NCBI RefSeq assembly: GCF_000148725.1
Contig: NZ_GL476318.1
Coordinates: 1 to 64,000 of the forward strand
Source: Roseibium sp. TrichSKD4
GTDB lineage: Bacteria > Pseudomonadota > Alphaproteobacteria > Rhizobiales > Stappiaceae
Direction: 5' to 3'
DNA: 64,000 nucleotides
Shown here: one piece after another, positions 40,201-48,835 of the stretch
Layout of the letters: the number at the start of each line of letters is the position of its first letter
Position numbering within the stretch: the stretch's first letter is position 1
The notes under the pieces: model-generated
The model's database searches: none
What the model was told of the DNA's origin: nothing
The model's input: the letters and a program-made list of their open reading frames with translations, nothing else
Made by a program: the position numbers and the translations under genes

Positions 40201-41631
40201 TCAAGCCGCCGCGTCATCGTTTTGCGGCGGATAGTCCGTTTTCAAAGCCTCGACCAGCGGCCCCATGCGGGTTCCAAGCGAACCCTTCACCATGACCACA
40301 TCACCCGATCTGATTTCCTGCAGCAAATGATCTTGCAAATCAGCTGCCTGCTCCGCATACATCACCCGAAGCCCCTGCGGAACCCTATCCCATAGTTGCT
40401 TCATCTGAGGCCCCACACAAAACAGCGCTTCAACACCCGCTTCATTCACCGGGTCGCTCAGTTCAGCATGAAGTTTGGGCCCGTCTTCACCGAGCTCGCG
40501 CATATCTCCCAAAACGGCAATCCGGCGACCTGGAGGCGTGATCTCAGCCTCACCCAGCACGGAAAGGGCCGCCCGCATGGATGCCGGGTTGGCGTTGTAG
40601 CTTTCATCAAGCAGCTCGGCTGTTCCTTCAGGCAGCTGCAGAACAGTGACCTCACCCCGCCCCTTGGGAGCACGCATATCGGCCAGCGCCTCGCCAGCCA
40701 ATGCCAGATTACCGCCAAGCTCGACAACGGCCGTCAGAACCGCGAGGCTGTTGTGAACGTGATGCCGTCCACCCGCACCAAGTGTGTAGGACAGTTGCTC
40801 GCCCAATATCCGAGCAGAAACGGCAGAGCTGCCCGCCTTGCGGCGCACGTCTTCGGTAAAGGAATCTGCATTCTGGTTTTCGCCAAAAGTCCGGATTTCC
40901 TGAACGTGATCAGCCTTGGCCAGAAACATCAGAAGGTCGAACTGGTTGTTGTCCCGATTGAGGATCGCAACACCGCCGGGCTCAAGCCCTTTAAAAATCT
41001 CGGCTTTCGCCTGCGCAATGTGTTCAACGGAGTCAAAGAATTCCAGATGAACTGCCTGAACCGTTGTAATGAAGGCCACATGCGGGCGGACCATTCTGAC
41101 CAATGGTGTGATCTCACCCGGCGCGCTCATGCCAATTTCAAACACGCCAAAGTCAACATCTGCAGGCATGCGGGCGAGTGTCAGGGGAACACCCCAATGG
41201 TTATTAAAGGACGCCACCGAGGCGTGAACCTTACCCGAACGTCCCAAAGCCAGACGAAGAGCTTCCTTCGTTCCGGTTTTCCCAACCGAACCCGTCACCG
41301 CCACAATGCGCGCATTGCTTCTGGCGCGCGAGGCAACCGCCAAACGCTCCATGGCCGCAAGCGGATCATCAACGATCAGATACCGTCCGGTAGACGGCAG
41401 ACTGTCAAGCTTATCAGCAGAGACAACAGCAACGGACGCTCCGTTGGCAAGCGCCGTTCCAACAAAGTCATGACCATCAAACCGGTCGCCCTTGATGGCA
41501 AAAAAGGCCTCACCGACCTCTATCGTCCGACTGTCGATCGAAATTCCGGTGATATCCTGACCAAGTTCGCCCTTCGGCGTGCCATTTGCACCCGCAATAA
41601 AATCGTCTCGGGTCCACAATGGTGCATTCAT
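40201..41631 (-). CDS. murF: UDP-MurNAc-tripeptide--D-Ala-D-Ala ligase
   Basis: 476 residues. N-terminal DITGISIDSRTIEVGEAFFAIKGDRFDGHDF is the UDP-binding domain; the ATP loop is VAVTGSVGKTGTKEALRLAL; GVFEIGMSAPGEI and LLDESYNANPASMRAAL are MurF-specific. It completes the UDP-MurNAc-pentapeptide using the dipeptide from Ddl. Start overlaps the murE stop as ATGA. Confidence 0.97.
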   Translation of the reverse strand: MNAPLWTRDDFIAGANGTPKGELGQDITGISIDSRTIEVGEAFFAIKGDRFDGHDFVGTALANGASVAVVSADKLDSLPSTGRYLIVDDPLAAMERLAVASRARSNARIVAVTGSVGKTGTKEALRLALGRSGKVHASVASFNNHWGVPLTLARMPADVDFGVFEIGMSAPGEITPLVRMVRPHVAFITTVQAVHLEFFDSVEHIAQAKAEIFKGLEPGGVAILNRDNNQFDLLMFLAKADHVQEIRTFGENQNADSFTEDVRRKAGSSAVSARILGEQLSYTLGAGGRHHVHNSLAVLTAVVELGGNLALAGEALADMRAPKGRGEVTVLQLPEGTAELLDESYNANPASMRAALSVLGEAEITPPGRRIAVLGDMRELGEDGPKLHAELSDPVNEAGVEALFCVGPQMKQLWDRVPQGLRVMYAEQAADLQDHLLQEIRSGDVVMVKGSLGTRMGPLVEALKTDYPPQNDDAAA

Positions 41632-43097
41632 TCCGTTTCTCCAGCAGCCAATGCTTCGGCCACGGCTTCGTGGTCCGAAAAGGGATGCACCGTCTGGCCG
41701 ATAATCTGGCCGGTTTCATGACCCTTTCCTGCCACACATAAGATATCCCCGGACTTTAGCCGGCGAACACCTTCGCGGATGGCTTCCCGCCGATCACCTA
41801 TCTCCAGAGCTCCCGGTGCGCCGGACAACACGGCCTTACGGATCGTGGCTGGATCTTCGGTTCTGGGATTATCATCTGTGACTATCACCAGATCAGCGCC
41901 CACTTGAGACACTCGTCCCATGATTTCCCGTTTTCCCGGATCACGGTCACCACCAGCCCCGATCACAACAGACAATTGGCCGGATGCGAAGGGTCGCAAT
42001 GCGGCCAGCGCATTTTCCAGCGCATCGGGCTTATGGGCATAGTCAATATAAACAGTTCCGCCGGTTTGACTGCGACCAGCAAATTCCAACCGTCCCGGAG
42101 CACCCTTGAGTTCGGCCAGAGCCGCGATCGCTTCGTCGGGCGCAACACCGGCGCAGATGCATAATCCCGCAGCAACAAGCGCGTTAGACACCTGAAACCG
42201 ACCAATCAAAGGCAATAGAACGGTTGTGGTTTGCCCCCCCGCCTCCACAACTAGTTCCTGCCCCCCTGCAGTTGGTGTTAGTTTGGCTAGGCGGATATTT
42301 TCTCCTGCTTCTCCGACGGAAAAGACCGGTAAACCGCGCTCCTGCGCCACCGCGATCACACGATCAGCATAAGGCTCTGACGGCTCGACCACCACCGGCG
42401 CGCCTTTCAGCAACAGATCCCGAAACAGTCGCAGCTTGGCCTGCAAATAGTCTTCGACCGTCGGATGGTAATCCATATGGTCCCGGCCCAGATTGGTAAA
42501 TCCGGCAGCCACCAAACGAACGCCATCCAGACGATGCTGATCCAGTCCATGACTGGACGCCTCCAGCGCGGTGTGTGTGATCCCTTCTTTCGAAAGACGC
42601 GCCAATTCTGCGTGAAGGGACACCGGGTCAGGAGTGGTCAAACCACCATAGCTTTGCCCATCGGCTGTCACTGTTCCAATAGTTCCAAGGCTTGCAGATG
42701 CGTGACCAGCGGCCTGAAAGATCTGACGAACAAAATGCGCAACCGATGTCTTGCCGCTTGTGCCGGTGACAGCAACCATAACTTCCGGCTGGGCACCATG
42801 AAAACGCGCTGCCATCAGCGCAAAATCCCGACGCGGATTGTCGCTTGGCCAAAGCACAACATCTTTGGAGAGTTCTTGGGCGAGCCGATCAGCGGCGTCA
42901 CGTTCGCATAAAACAGCAACAGCTCCGGCCCCAACAGCCTTGGCTGCGAAATCAGCGCCATCAACATGCGTGCCCTTGAGGGCAGCAAAAAGAAAGCCCG
43001 GCTTGATAGCGCGGCTATCTGCAGTCAGTCCGGTAATACTGACTGTCGACCCGGCAGCCGGAACAATCTGCCCGGCAGCAACGTTTGAAAGTAGCAT
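41628..43097 (-). CDS. murE: UDP-MurNAc-dipeptide--diaminopimelate ligase
   Basis: 489 residues. N-terminal ITGLTADSRAIKPGFLFAALKGTHVDG, ATP loop VAVTGTSGKTSVAHFVRQIF, and the substrate-choosing motif TDDNPRTEDP, which marks meso-diaminopimelate-specific MurE rather than lysine-specific forms. So this organism has mDAP at position three of its stem peptides. There is an 82-base gap to ftsI, the largest gap inside this half of the cluster. Confidence 0.98.
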   Translation of the reverse strand: MLLSNVAAGQIVPAAGSTVSITGLTADSRAIKPGFLFAALKGTHVDGADFAAKAVGAGAVAVLCERDAADRLAQELSKDVVLWPSDNPRRDFALMAARFHGAQPEVMVAVTGTSGKTSVAHFVRQIFQAAGHASASLGTIGTVTADGQSYGGLTTPDPVSLHAELARLSKEGITHTALEASSHGLDQHRLDGVRLVAAGFTNLGRDHMDYHPTVEDYLQAKLRLFRDLLLKGAPVVVEPSEPYADRVIAVAQERGLPVFSVGEAGENIRLAKLTPTAGGQELVVEAGGQTTTVLLPLIGRFQVSNALVAAGLCICAGVAPDEAIAALAELKGAPGRLEFAGRSQTGGTVYIDYAHKPDALENALAALRPFASGQLSVVIGAGGDRDPGKREIMGRVSQVGADLVIVTDDNPRTEDPATIRKAVLSGAPGALEIGDRREAIREGVRRLKSGDILCVAGKGHETGQIIGQTVHPFSDHEAVAEALAAGETE

Positions 43098-43179
43098 TTT
43101 GTCCGATCATCCGGTTTGTGCATCGTCGTTGCAAGAAGATCCGGATATCGGCTGCGACCCCGCCGAATCTGCTCGCACC

Positions 43180-44895
43180 TTAATAGGATATCTCGATTGA
43201 CTCCCCTCCCTCGCCAAAGCGTGGCAATACCCCCAACATTGGTGCTGCACGGCGAATGATTGCGCCAACAGTCGGTGCAGCATTCAGGCCGGCCGTAGCT
43301 CCAATGCCCTTGCGCTCCGGTTTTGGCTCGTCAATCACCACAAGCACCACGTATTTCGGATCATTCATCGGGAAGGCCGACAAGAACGAGTTCCGGCGCT
43401 TGTTACTCACATAGCGGCCATTTTCAATCTTTTCTGCAGTCCCAGTCTTGCCACCAACAACATATCCGGGAACTTCAGAACGCTTTCCTGATCCGGACAG
43501 CACATTGAGCCGGAAGAGATAGCGCATAACCTTGCTGACCTGCGGTGAAATCACCTGTGTTCCCAACTCTTCCGCTTCCGCTTGCTCACGCGGGAAGAAG
43601 GTTGGCGGGATCAGCTTGCCACCATTCACCATTGCAGCTGCAGCGACCGCAGTTTGCATCGGCGTAACAGATATGCCGTGGCCAAACGAGATTGTCATGG
43701 CTGCCAGATCATTCCAACGAGGCGGTAGCAGTGGTGCTGCATTTTCAGGAAGTTCGGTTTTCAGGCGATTTGTCAGCCCGATACGCCCGAGAAATTCCTG
43801 TTGCTTGGAAACACCGGTGGCCAGCATCATTTTTGCCGTACCGATATTCGACGAGTAGATGAAAATCTCTGGCACCGACAGAATGCGGTTCTTGCCGTGG
43901 AAGTCGGAGATGGTTCGGCCAGCGGCTCTGATGGGCCGTGTCGCGTCAAAACTGTCATTGACAGAGACCCGTCCTGAATCGAGCGCCATTGCAGTTGTAA
44001 ACGCCTTGAACACCGACCCCATTTCAAAAACGCCGCCGGTTGCGCGATTCAGTCGGTCCTTCTCCAGAGCCTGCGCCCGATCATTCGGGTCATAATCCGG
44101 CAGGGACGACATGGCGATAACTTCACCGGTATGAACATCCAGAACGATGCCCACGGCGGCAATCGCCTTATACCGCTCCATCGCCTTGACCAATTCATCG
44201 CGCACAACATGCTGAACGCGGAGATCGACTGCAAGACTTACTGGCTCCATCGCCTTGTCGGTCGTGAAGCCAACAGATTGCAAGTCAGCAAGACCTTGCC
44301 CGTCGATGTATTTTTCAACCCCGGCCAAGCCCTGATTATCGACATTCACGGAACCAACAATATGCCCCGCTGTTGGTCCACCCGGATAAAACCGCTGATT
44401 TTCCGAAAGAAACCCTACACCTGGAAGGCCGAGGTCATGGATTTGATCAGCCTGAGCAGGCGTAATCTCGCGCTTGAGCCAAACAAAGCCAGCCTTGCTT
44501 TCCAGACGGCGGCGAATGGTTGGCGTATCCAGTTCCGGCAAAATACGGGTAATGCCTTCATATGTTTCGTCGATATCGAGAATACGACGAGGCTCGGCAT
44601 AAAGAGATGCGGTCTTGATATCTGTGGCGAGAATTTCACCGTTGCGATCAAGCAGATCCGGACGAGAGGCTGCAATCGTGTCCTGAGCCGAAATCCATGC
44701 AGAAGACGGCGCTTCTTCCATCTGTGCCAATTGCACCAACCGTGCGCCCATTGCCACATAAATCATGGCGAAGGCCGCCATGGCAAAAAAGACGCGAGAT
44801 TTCATCTGGCTGGAGGACACAGATCCAACAACCCGACTACGCGGACGGGGGCGCTTGATTTGAAGAAACGAGGTATGTTCGTCAACCACTGTCAT
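43180..44895 (-). CDS. ftsI: Septal transpeptidase FtsI (PBP3)
   Basis: 571 residues from ATG 44895, which has GAGGG four bases upstream and follows the ftsL stop by seven bases; an ATG at 44937 would overlap ftsL. One membrane helix (VFFAMAAFAMIYVAMGARLVQL), a PBP dimerisation domain, then the transpeptidase with the active-site Ser in MGSVFKAFTTAMAL (SxxK), SSN in YSSNIGTAKMML, and KTG in VGGKTGTAEKI. It cross-links septal peptidoglycan made by FtsW and is a beta-lactam target. Confidence 0.97.
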   Translation of the reverse strand: MTVVDEHTSFLQIKRPRPRSRVVGSVSSSQMKSRVFFAMAAFAMIYVAMGARLVQLAQMEEAPSSAWISAQDTIAASRPDLLDRNGEILATDIKTASLYAEPRRILDIDETYEGITRILPELDTPTIRRRLESKAGFVWLKREITPAQADQIHDLGLPGVGFLSENQRFYPGGPTAGHIVGSVNVDNQGLAGVEKYIDGQGLADLQSVGFTTDKAMEPVSLAVDLRVQHVVRDELVKAMERYKAIAAVGIVLDVHTGEVIAMSSLPDYDPNDRAQALEKDRLNRATGGVFEMGSVFKAFTTAMALDSGRVSVNDSFDATRPIRAAGRTISDFHGKNRILSVPEIFIYSSNIGTAKMMLATGVSKQQEFLGRIGLTNRLKTELPENAAPLLPPRWNDLAAMTISFGHGISVTPMQTAVAAAAMVNGGKLIPPTFFPREQAEAEELGTQVISPQVSKVMRYLFRLNVLSGSGKRSEVPGYVVGGKTGTAEKIENGRYVSNKRRNSFLSAFPMNDPKYVVLVVIDEPKPERKGIGATAGLNAAPTVGAIIRRAAPMLGVLPRFGEGGESIEISY

Positions 44896-44902
44896 ACCGC
44901 CC

Positions 44903-45259
44903 TCACTGAACAACCGCTGAGGTGCCGGCATAACCACCTATTGGGTCCGGCGATCCGACTGGCTCAAGAAGTACGGGGCGCGCAGGCAGATCTTCAGGTG
45001 CAACGATCTGCTTCACACTCATGGCCTCAAGCTCCAGATATCCATTGTAGCGTTCAACAAGTCCTTGCAGCCGATCCGGCTGATTGAGCTCGCTCCACCG
45101 CGCGCGCAAATGGCGGATCGCATCGCGTTCCGCCTCGATTTCGGCCTGAAGTTCGGCGACCCGGTTGGCAGATTTTTTCGCCGCAAGTTTCATGTCGTAG
45201 ACAGCCGCCGCACCGATCACGACGGCAAGAATGAAGAGAACATTGAGTGTGCGCACCAT
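44903..45259 (-). CDS. ftsL: Cell division protein FtsL-like
   Basis: 118 residues. One N-terminal helix (LNVLFILAVVIGAAAVYDMKL) then a leucine-zipper-like coiled coil (AELQAEIEAERDAIRHLRARWSEL), then a short periplasmic tail with DRLQGLVERYNGYLEL. This is the FtsL plan and position. Sequence identity in the family is low, so the name rests on topology and on the slot between rsmH and ftsI. ATG 45259 begins one base after the rsmH stop (TGAcATG). FtsL forms a complex with FtsQ and FtsB and activates FtsWI. Confidence 0.9.
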   Translation of the reverse strand: MVRTLNVLFILAVVIGAAAVYDMKLAAKKSANRVAELQAEIEAERDAIRHLRARWSELNQPDRLQGLVERYNGYLELEAMSVKQIVAPEDLPARPVLLEPVGSPDPIGGYAGTSAVVQ

Positions 45260-45260
45260 G

Positions 45261-46301
45261 TCAGCCCCCAAGTCCTTTAAAGTCAGCCAGACGCGGCACA
45301 CCGGCCGCATGAATATCGAGAGAGCGAGCGGGATTGGTGGTCCGACGCCCGGCCCGCAGCTTGGCTGATCGTGCCCGCGGATTTCCTGCAATTTCAGCGT
45401 CGGTTCCGTCGATTGCCTTACGCGTCAAAAGCTCAAAGGTCGGCGGTTCGACTTCTGTTTCCGGCATGTGCCGAGACCCACCGGCATGTGTCTTGCTGCG
45501 ATCAGCCAGAAAACGTTTGACGATACGATCTTCCAGAGAATGAAAGCTCACGACGACCAAACGTCCGCCGGGCTTCAGAATATTCTCAGCCGCGCCCAGC
45601 GCCTGAGCCGCCTGATGCAGCTCGCCATTGACGTAAATCCGAAGCGCCTGAAAGGTGCGCGTTGCCGGATGTATTTGCGCTTTCTTCGGTGAGCGGCCAA
45701 GCACTTTCTCAACCAGCGCGGCCAGCTCTCCGGTACGCGTGAAAGGACCCTCTTTGCGGGCGTTGTCAATCGCATGAGCAACTGTTGTCGCGCGCTTTTC
45801 CTCTCCGAGAACACCGATGATGCGGATCAAATCGCGCACCGAAAGCTCGTTCACCACATCGGCAGCAGACGGCCCCTCCTGCTCCATGCGCATATCGAGC
45901 GGTCCATCCCGCAAAAAGGAAAAACCACGTTCCGCTTCATCCAGCTGCATGGAGGACACGCCAAGATCGAGAACAACACCATCAACGGCGTCGTGACCAA
46001 GCGAGCGGGCATGCGTTTCAAGATCGGCAAAACACCCGGGGACGAGGGTCAAACGTCCATCAGACGCCTCAACAAGCGGCTGGCCACCTGCAATCGCATC
46101 TGGATCCCGATCCACGCCAATGACAGATGCGCCGCGTTCGAGCAGGGCCCGGCTGTATCCACCAGCACCAAACGTGCCATCAATGATGACCTCACCGGGA
46201 TTTGGGGCAAGATATTCCAAAACAAGATCGAGTAGGACCGGCACGTGGCGTTCTGGTCCGCCAGCTTCAAGATCAACCGAACTTGTGCTTTGCGCCATCA
46301 T
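45261..46301 (-). CDS. rsmH: 16S rRNA (cytosine-1402-N4) methyltransferase
   Basis: 346 residues. N-terminal HVPVLLDLVLEYLAPNPGEVIIDGTFGAGGYSRALLERG holds the SAM-binding loop; LDLGVSSMQLDEAERGFSFLRDGPLDMRM is family-specific; the C-terminal part has GRLVVVSFHSLEDRIVKRFL. It methylates C1402 of 16S rRNA. It starts with two adjacent ATG codons, the first overlapping the mraZ stop (ATGA). Confidence 0.97.
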   Translation of the reverse strand: MMAQSTSSVDLEAGGPERHVPVLLDLVLEYLAPNPGEVIIDGTFGAGGYSRALLERGASVIGVDRDPDAIAGGQPLVEASDGRLTLVPGCFADLETHARSLGHDAVDGVVLDLGVSSMQLDEAERGFSFLRDGPLDMRMEQEGPSAADVVNELSVRDLIRIIGVLGEEKRATTVAHAIDNARKEGPFTRTGELAALVEKVLGRSPKKAQIHPATRTFQALRIYVNGELHQAAQALGAAENILKPGGRLVVVSFHSLEDRIVKRFLADRSKTHAGGSRHMPETEVEPPTFELLTRKAIDGTDAEIAGNPRARSAKLRAGRRTTNPARSLDIHAAGVPRLADFKGLGG

Positions 46302-46768
46302 GCCGGCCCTCCCGGCAATTGTGTCGGCGGCACTTGCCCCGACAGCATGGCGAGCGCGCGCTTTTTGGCCTCTGCGCTATGCTCGCGGAATTTCTCTGGT
46401 TCCCAAATCTGGAACTTGTAACCCATCCCGGCGAAGGTGACCTGATCCTTCAAACCCGTATGCTCCCGCACCATGTCCGAAATGACCATTCGGCCATCAC
46501 TGTCGATCTTCGGAGTTTCACTGGCACCAAACAGCGCCATTGCCAGAGCATCATGATCCGGCGACAATTTCGAAAACGCATCAAGGCGGGTTTGTATCTC
46601 GTTCAACAAAGCATTTCCGCCCGCATCAATTGCCGTACAGTGCGACGAGGCAATCAGGTACAGTCCTTCAAAACCGTCTTTCGCCAATACCGTTCGGAAA
46701 GGCGCCGGGATCGATACGCGACCCTTGGCATCCAGCCGATTGGTAAAATGCGCGACAAAGCCGGCCAT
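46298..46768 (-). CDS. mraZ: Transcriptional regulator MraZ
   Basis: 156 residues with two SpoVT-AbrB-like MraZ halves: FTNRLDAKGRVSIPAPFRTVLAKDGFEGLYL and then TPKIDSDGRMVISDMVREHTGLKDQVTFAGMG, each with the D-x-x-G-R motif. MraZ binds TGGGN repeats in front of its own operon and tunes the division/cell-wall genes. Five such repeats are present 114-168 bases upstream. It is the first gene of the cluster; AAGGGG lies four bases before the ATG. Confidence 0.96.
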   Translation of the reverse strand: MAGFVAHFTNRLDAKGRVSIPAPFRTVLAKDGFEGLYLIASSHCTAIDAGGNALLNEIQTRLDAFSKLSPDHDALAMALFGASETPKIDSDGRMVISDMVREHTGLKDQVTFAGMGYKFQIWEPEKFREHSAEAKKRALAMLSGQVPPTQLPGGPA

Positions 46769-46881
46769 CTATCCCCTTCAAGCAGGCCCAGCCCGCTCCA
46801 CACCCCAAAATTCGCACCTAGAAAACGCCCGGCTCTCACCGGCAAGGGCTGATTTCGTACGCCGCCCGCCCAATGCGGAAA

Positions 46882-46942
46882 TGGGATCACTCCACACCAA
46901 TTGGGCATTTATGGGATATCATGGGAAATCATGGGCAGTCAA
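46882..46942. promoter_or_regulatory. MraZ operator: five in-phase TGGGN repeats, with candidate promoter
   Basis: TGGGA or TGGGC occurs on the plus strand at 46882, 46902, 46912, 46922 and 46932. The last four are separated by exactly five bases, giving a 10-bp period, and the first is in phase two periods away. This is the known MraZ box arrangement. On the minus strand (direction of mraZ) a possible promoter TTGACT (46942-46937), 18 bases, TATCCC (46918-46913) lies inside the repeats, so bound MraZ would block it. The remaining part of the 421-base gap between mraZ and the AraC gene shows no gene; a 10-base tandem repeat TTAAGAAAGG/TTAAGAAACA lies at 47108-47127. Confidence 0.8.
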
Positions 46943-47189
46943 TGGAATCGCAAGGCACTTTGGCTGCAAACACCGACAGATTTCCCTTTAAAATGAGCTT
47001 ACTGTGGTTAGGTTTAACAAACGCTTGACAGGAATTGGAATCATGCGCGAGGCCCGCGATTGCTTGGCCAGCGATCTGCAGAATGCGGAAATAATCGTGA
47101 ACGATCCTTAAGAAAGGTTAAGAAACAAGGGCTTCTAGACAGATAGCTGCAAATGGCCGAGTGAAGGCATCAACCTGCTCGCGATGCCA

Positions 47190-48197
47190 TCAAGAGTAGC
47201 GTATGCATCGCCCAGTCTCTCTGGGAGACTCTCCAAACCGGATTTTATAGGCAGTGGAAAAACGGCCTAGATGTGTGTGCCCCGACAGGGCAGCGATCTC
47301 TCCAACAGGAAGGCTGTTCTGATTTGTCAGCAACAAATGCCTTGCATACCCGAGACGAAGCTCTTTCAGGTACTGCATGGGAGACAAGCCAATTTCCTTT
47401 TTGAATACGAGTTGCACCGTTCTCGGCGTCGTTTTCGCCCAGCGCGCAATTTCCAGCATCGAAATCGGCTCTGTGAAACGCTCGTTTATCTTGTTGATGG
47501 CTCTCAGGAAAACTGCCGGCGAAATATCAGGGGCATGACGACGGAGCAGGCAAGAAGCAGAATTCGGTTGAGACAGCACGAGACCAGCAACTAGGCTCTC
47601 TTCCAACACTCGATGATGTTCGCTTTCAAGGCAAGAGAAGGCAACACCATTTTCAACGGCACCAAACACGGCCTTGACCTGTCGAGACCACGCTTCAATG
47701 CCTGGCACGCGCAGATCCATCATCGGGTCAAATCGAAGTTTCTCAAAGTGGCCGACCCCGGACACTTCACAGGCCACCGACAAAAGATAATCGCGCTCAA
47801 TTTGAACCAAGATCTGTTCACAGCCAGCGTGCCATCGCATTTGCGTATCAAGATCGGGATTCAACAAGGAAGCCACGCTCTTGTCAGAACCAAACCGAGA
47901 CTTCCCGTTTTGAATATCTGCAGTGCCCCTCAATGGGATCTGCACCAAAAAGAAGTCCGTCAGCTCACCGGGCTTGATGACCACTTCCGCGCCATATCGA
48001 AGATAATTGAGGGAAACATGCTTACCCTGAACACGGTTCTTGCAAGCCTGAAAATGACCGGAAGCGGTTCCCAGATCGAGAGAGTGGCTGCAAAAATGCT
48101 GTCCCACCATTTCTCGTGCTTCATCCAAGTCCGTTGTTTCAAAACAACGAAAGCTGTCCAGTGGCCGCACTTGAGTGCCTTCACGTTCCAGCGTCAA
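47190..48197 (-). CDS. AraC-family transcriptional regulator
   Basis: About 335 residues. The N-terminal two thirds is the AraC_binding_2-type domain (LNYLRYGAEVVIKPGELTDFFLVQIPLRGTADI in parts) and the C-terminal ~100 residues carry two helix-turn-helices: ISMLEIARWAKTTPRTVQLVFKKEIGLSPMQYLKELRLGYARHLL and LPVGEIAALSGHTHLGRFSTAYKIRFGESP. I choose the TTG at 48197, which has GGGGAGGAA six bases upstream, over TTG 48215 and GTG 48170. It is transcribed away from the cupin-monooxygenase pair and probably controls it through the TTTCGCA repeats between them. The inducer is unknown; relatives often respond to aromatic or other small organic compounds. Confidence 0.93.
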   Translation of the reverse strand: MTLEREGTQVRPLDSFRCFETTDLDEAREMVGQHFCSHSLDLGTASGHFQACKNRVQGKHVSLNYLRYGAEVVIKPGELTDFFLVQIPLRGTADIQNGKSRFGSDKSVASLLNPDLDTQMRWHAGCEQILVQIERDYLLSVACEVSGVGHFEKLRFDPMMDLRVPGIEAWSRQVKAVFGAVENGVAFSCLESEHHRVLEESLVAGLVLSQPNSASCLLRRHAPDISPAVFLRAINKINERFTEPISMLEIARWAKTTPRTVQLVFKKEIGLSPMQYLKELRLGYARHLLLTNQNSLPVGEIAALSGHTHLGRFSTAYKIRFGESPRETGRCIRYS

Positions 48198-48274
48198 CTT
48201 CTTCCTCCCCGGCAACGCCAGCCTTTAGACTACGCAACAATTGAACCAAGATGGAAGAGTTTTTGGAATTATAA

Positions 48275-48303
48275 TTTCGCAAAATGGATAATGGGGTTTC
48301 GCA
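48275..48303. promoter_or_regulatory. Direct repeat, candidate AraC-type operator
   Basis: TTTCGCA occurs at 48275 and again at 48297, 22 bases (two helical turns) apart in the same orientation, in the 155-base gap between the AraC gene and the cupin gene. AraC-family proteins typically bind such same-face direct half-sites. A TATAAT-like element (48270-48275) touches the first copy. Confidence 0.5.
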
Positions 48304-48352
48304 TTCCGTCCTAAGATCCACCCAATCAATGAAAAACGGGAGGACGGACATC

Positions 48353-48799
48353 ATGGAAAATGAAGCAGGCGTTACATCAGCAGCAGACGGTTTGGGCGGC
48401 ATAGCCTGGAATGTTGTTGGTCACACCTACACACCCAAGCTCCACAGCCCCAATGCCTTCATTTGGCATGCCGTTGTGCCAGCGGATACTTTTGTCCCAC
48501 CACACATCCATCCCACCCAAGACGAGTGGATCGTTATGCTGGAGGGGGAACTGGAAGTGGAATTTGGCCCAGAAAAGCACGTCGCAAAGGCTGGCGACAC
48601 CGTCCGTATGCCAATGGGGATCGCCCATGGCATCTTCAATCGCTCGGGCCAAACAGCCACTTGCGTCTTCGGGGTAGCCCCTTCTCGCAAGCTCTTCGAC
48701 CTTTTCAAGGTGCTTGATGGGGTAACAGATCCCGCAGAACTCGTGCGATTATCCGCTTTGCATGAAGTCGACTTTTTGCCCCCGCCCGATCAGGCCTGA
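48353..48799 (+). CDS. Small cupin-domain protein
   Basis: 148 residues, a single cupin barrel. Metal-site motif 1 is TFVPPHIHPTQDEWIVMLEGELEVEFG (two His and the Glu), and motif 2 is DTVRMPMGIAHGIFNRSG (His). The C-terminal tail KLFDLFKVLDGVTDPAELVRLSALHEVDFLPP is typical of small cupins next to oxygenases. The chosen ATG has GGGAGG nine bases upstream; the frame is open 23 codons further without support. It is the first gene of an operon with the flavin monooxygenase 36 bases downstream. It could be a metal-dependent dioxygenase, isomerase or ligand-binding protein; the sequence does not decide. Confidence 0.88.
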   Translation: MENEAGVTSAADGLGGIAWNVVGHTYTPKLHSPNAFIWHAVVPADTFVPPHIHPTQDEWIVMLEGELEVEFGPEKHVAKAGDTVRMPMGIAHGIFNRSGQTATCVFGVAPSRKLFDLFKVLDGVTDPAELVRLSALHEVDFLPPPDQA

Positions 48800-48835
48800 T
48801 GCCAAAAACGGGACGCAGGAAACAGGACTTCAGTC

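Noticed and set aside
40396-41721. Plus-strand 441-codon frame antisense to murF/murE
   Set aside because: Spans the coupled murE-murF junction on the other strand; composition is not protein-like.
47025-47055. TTGACA at 47025-47030 as a plus-strand promoter
   Set aside because: No -10 element at 16-18 bases and no plus-strand gene downstream until the cupin gene more than 1 kb away.
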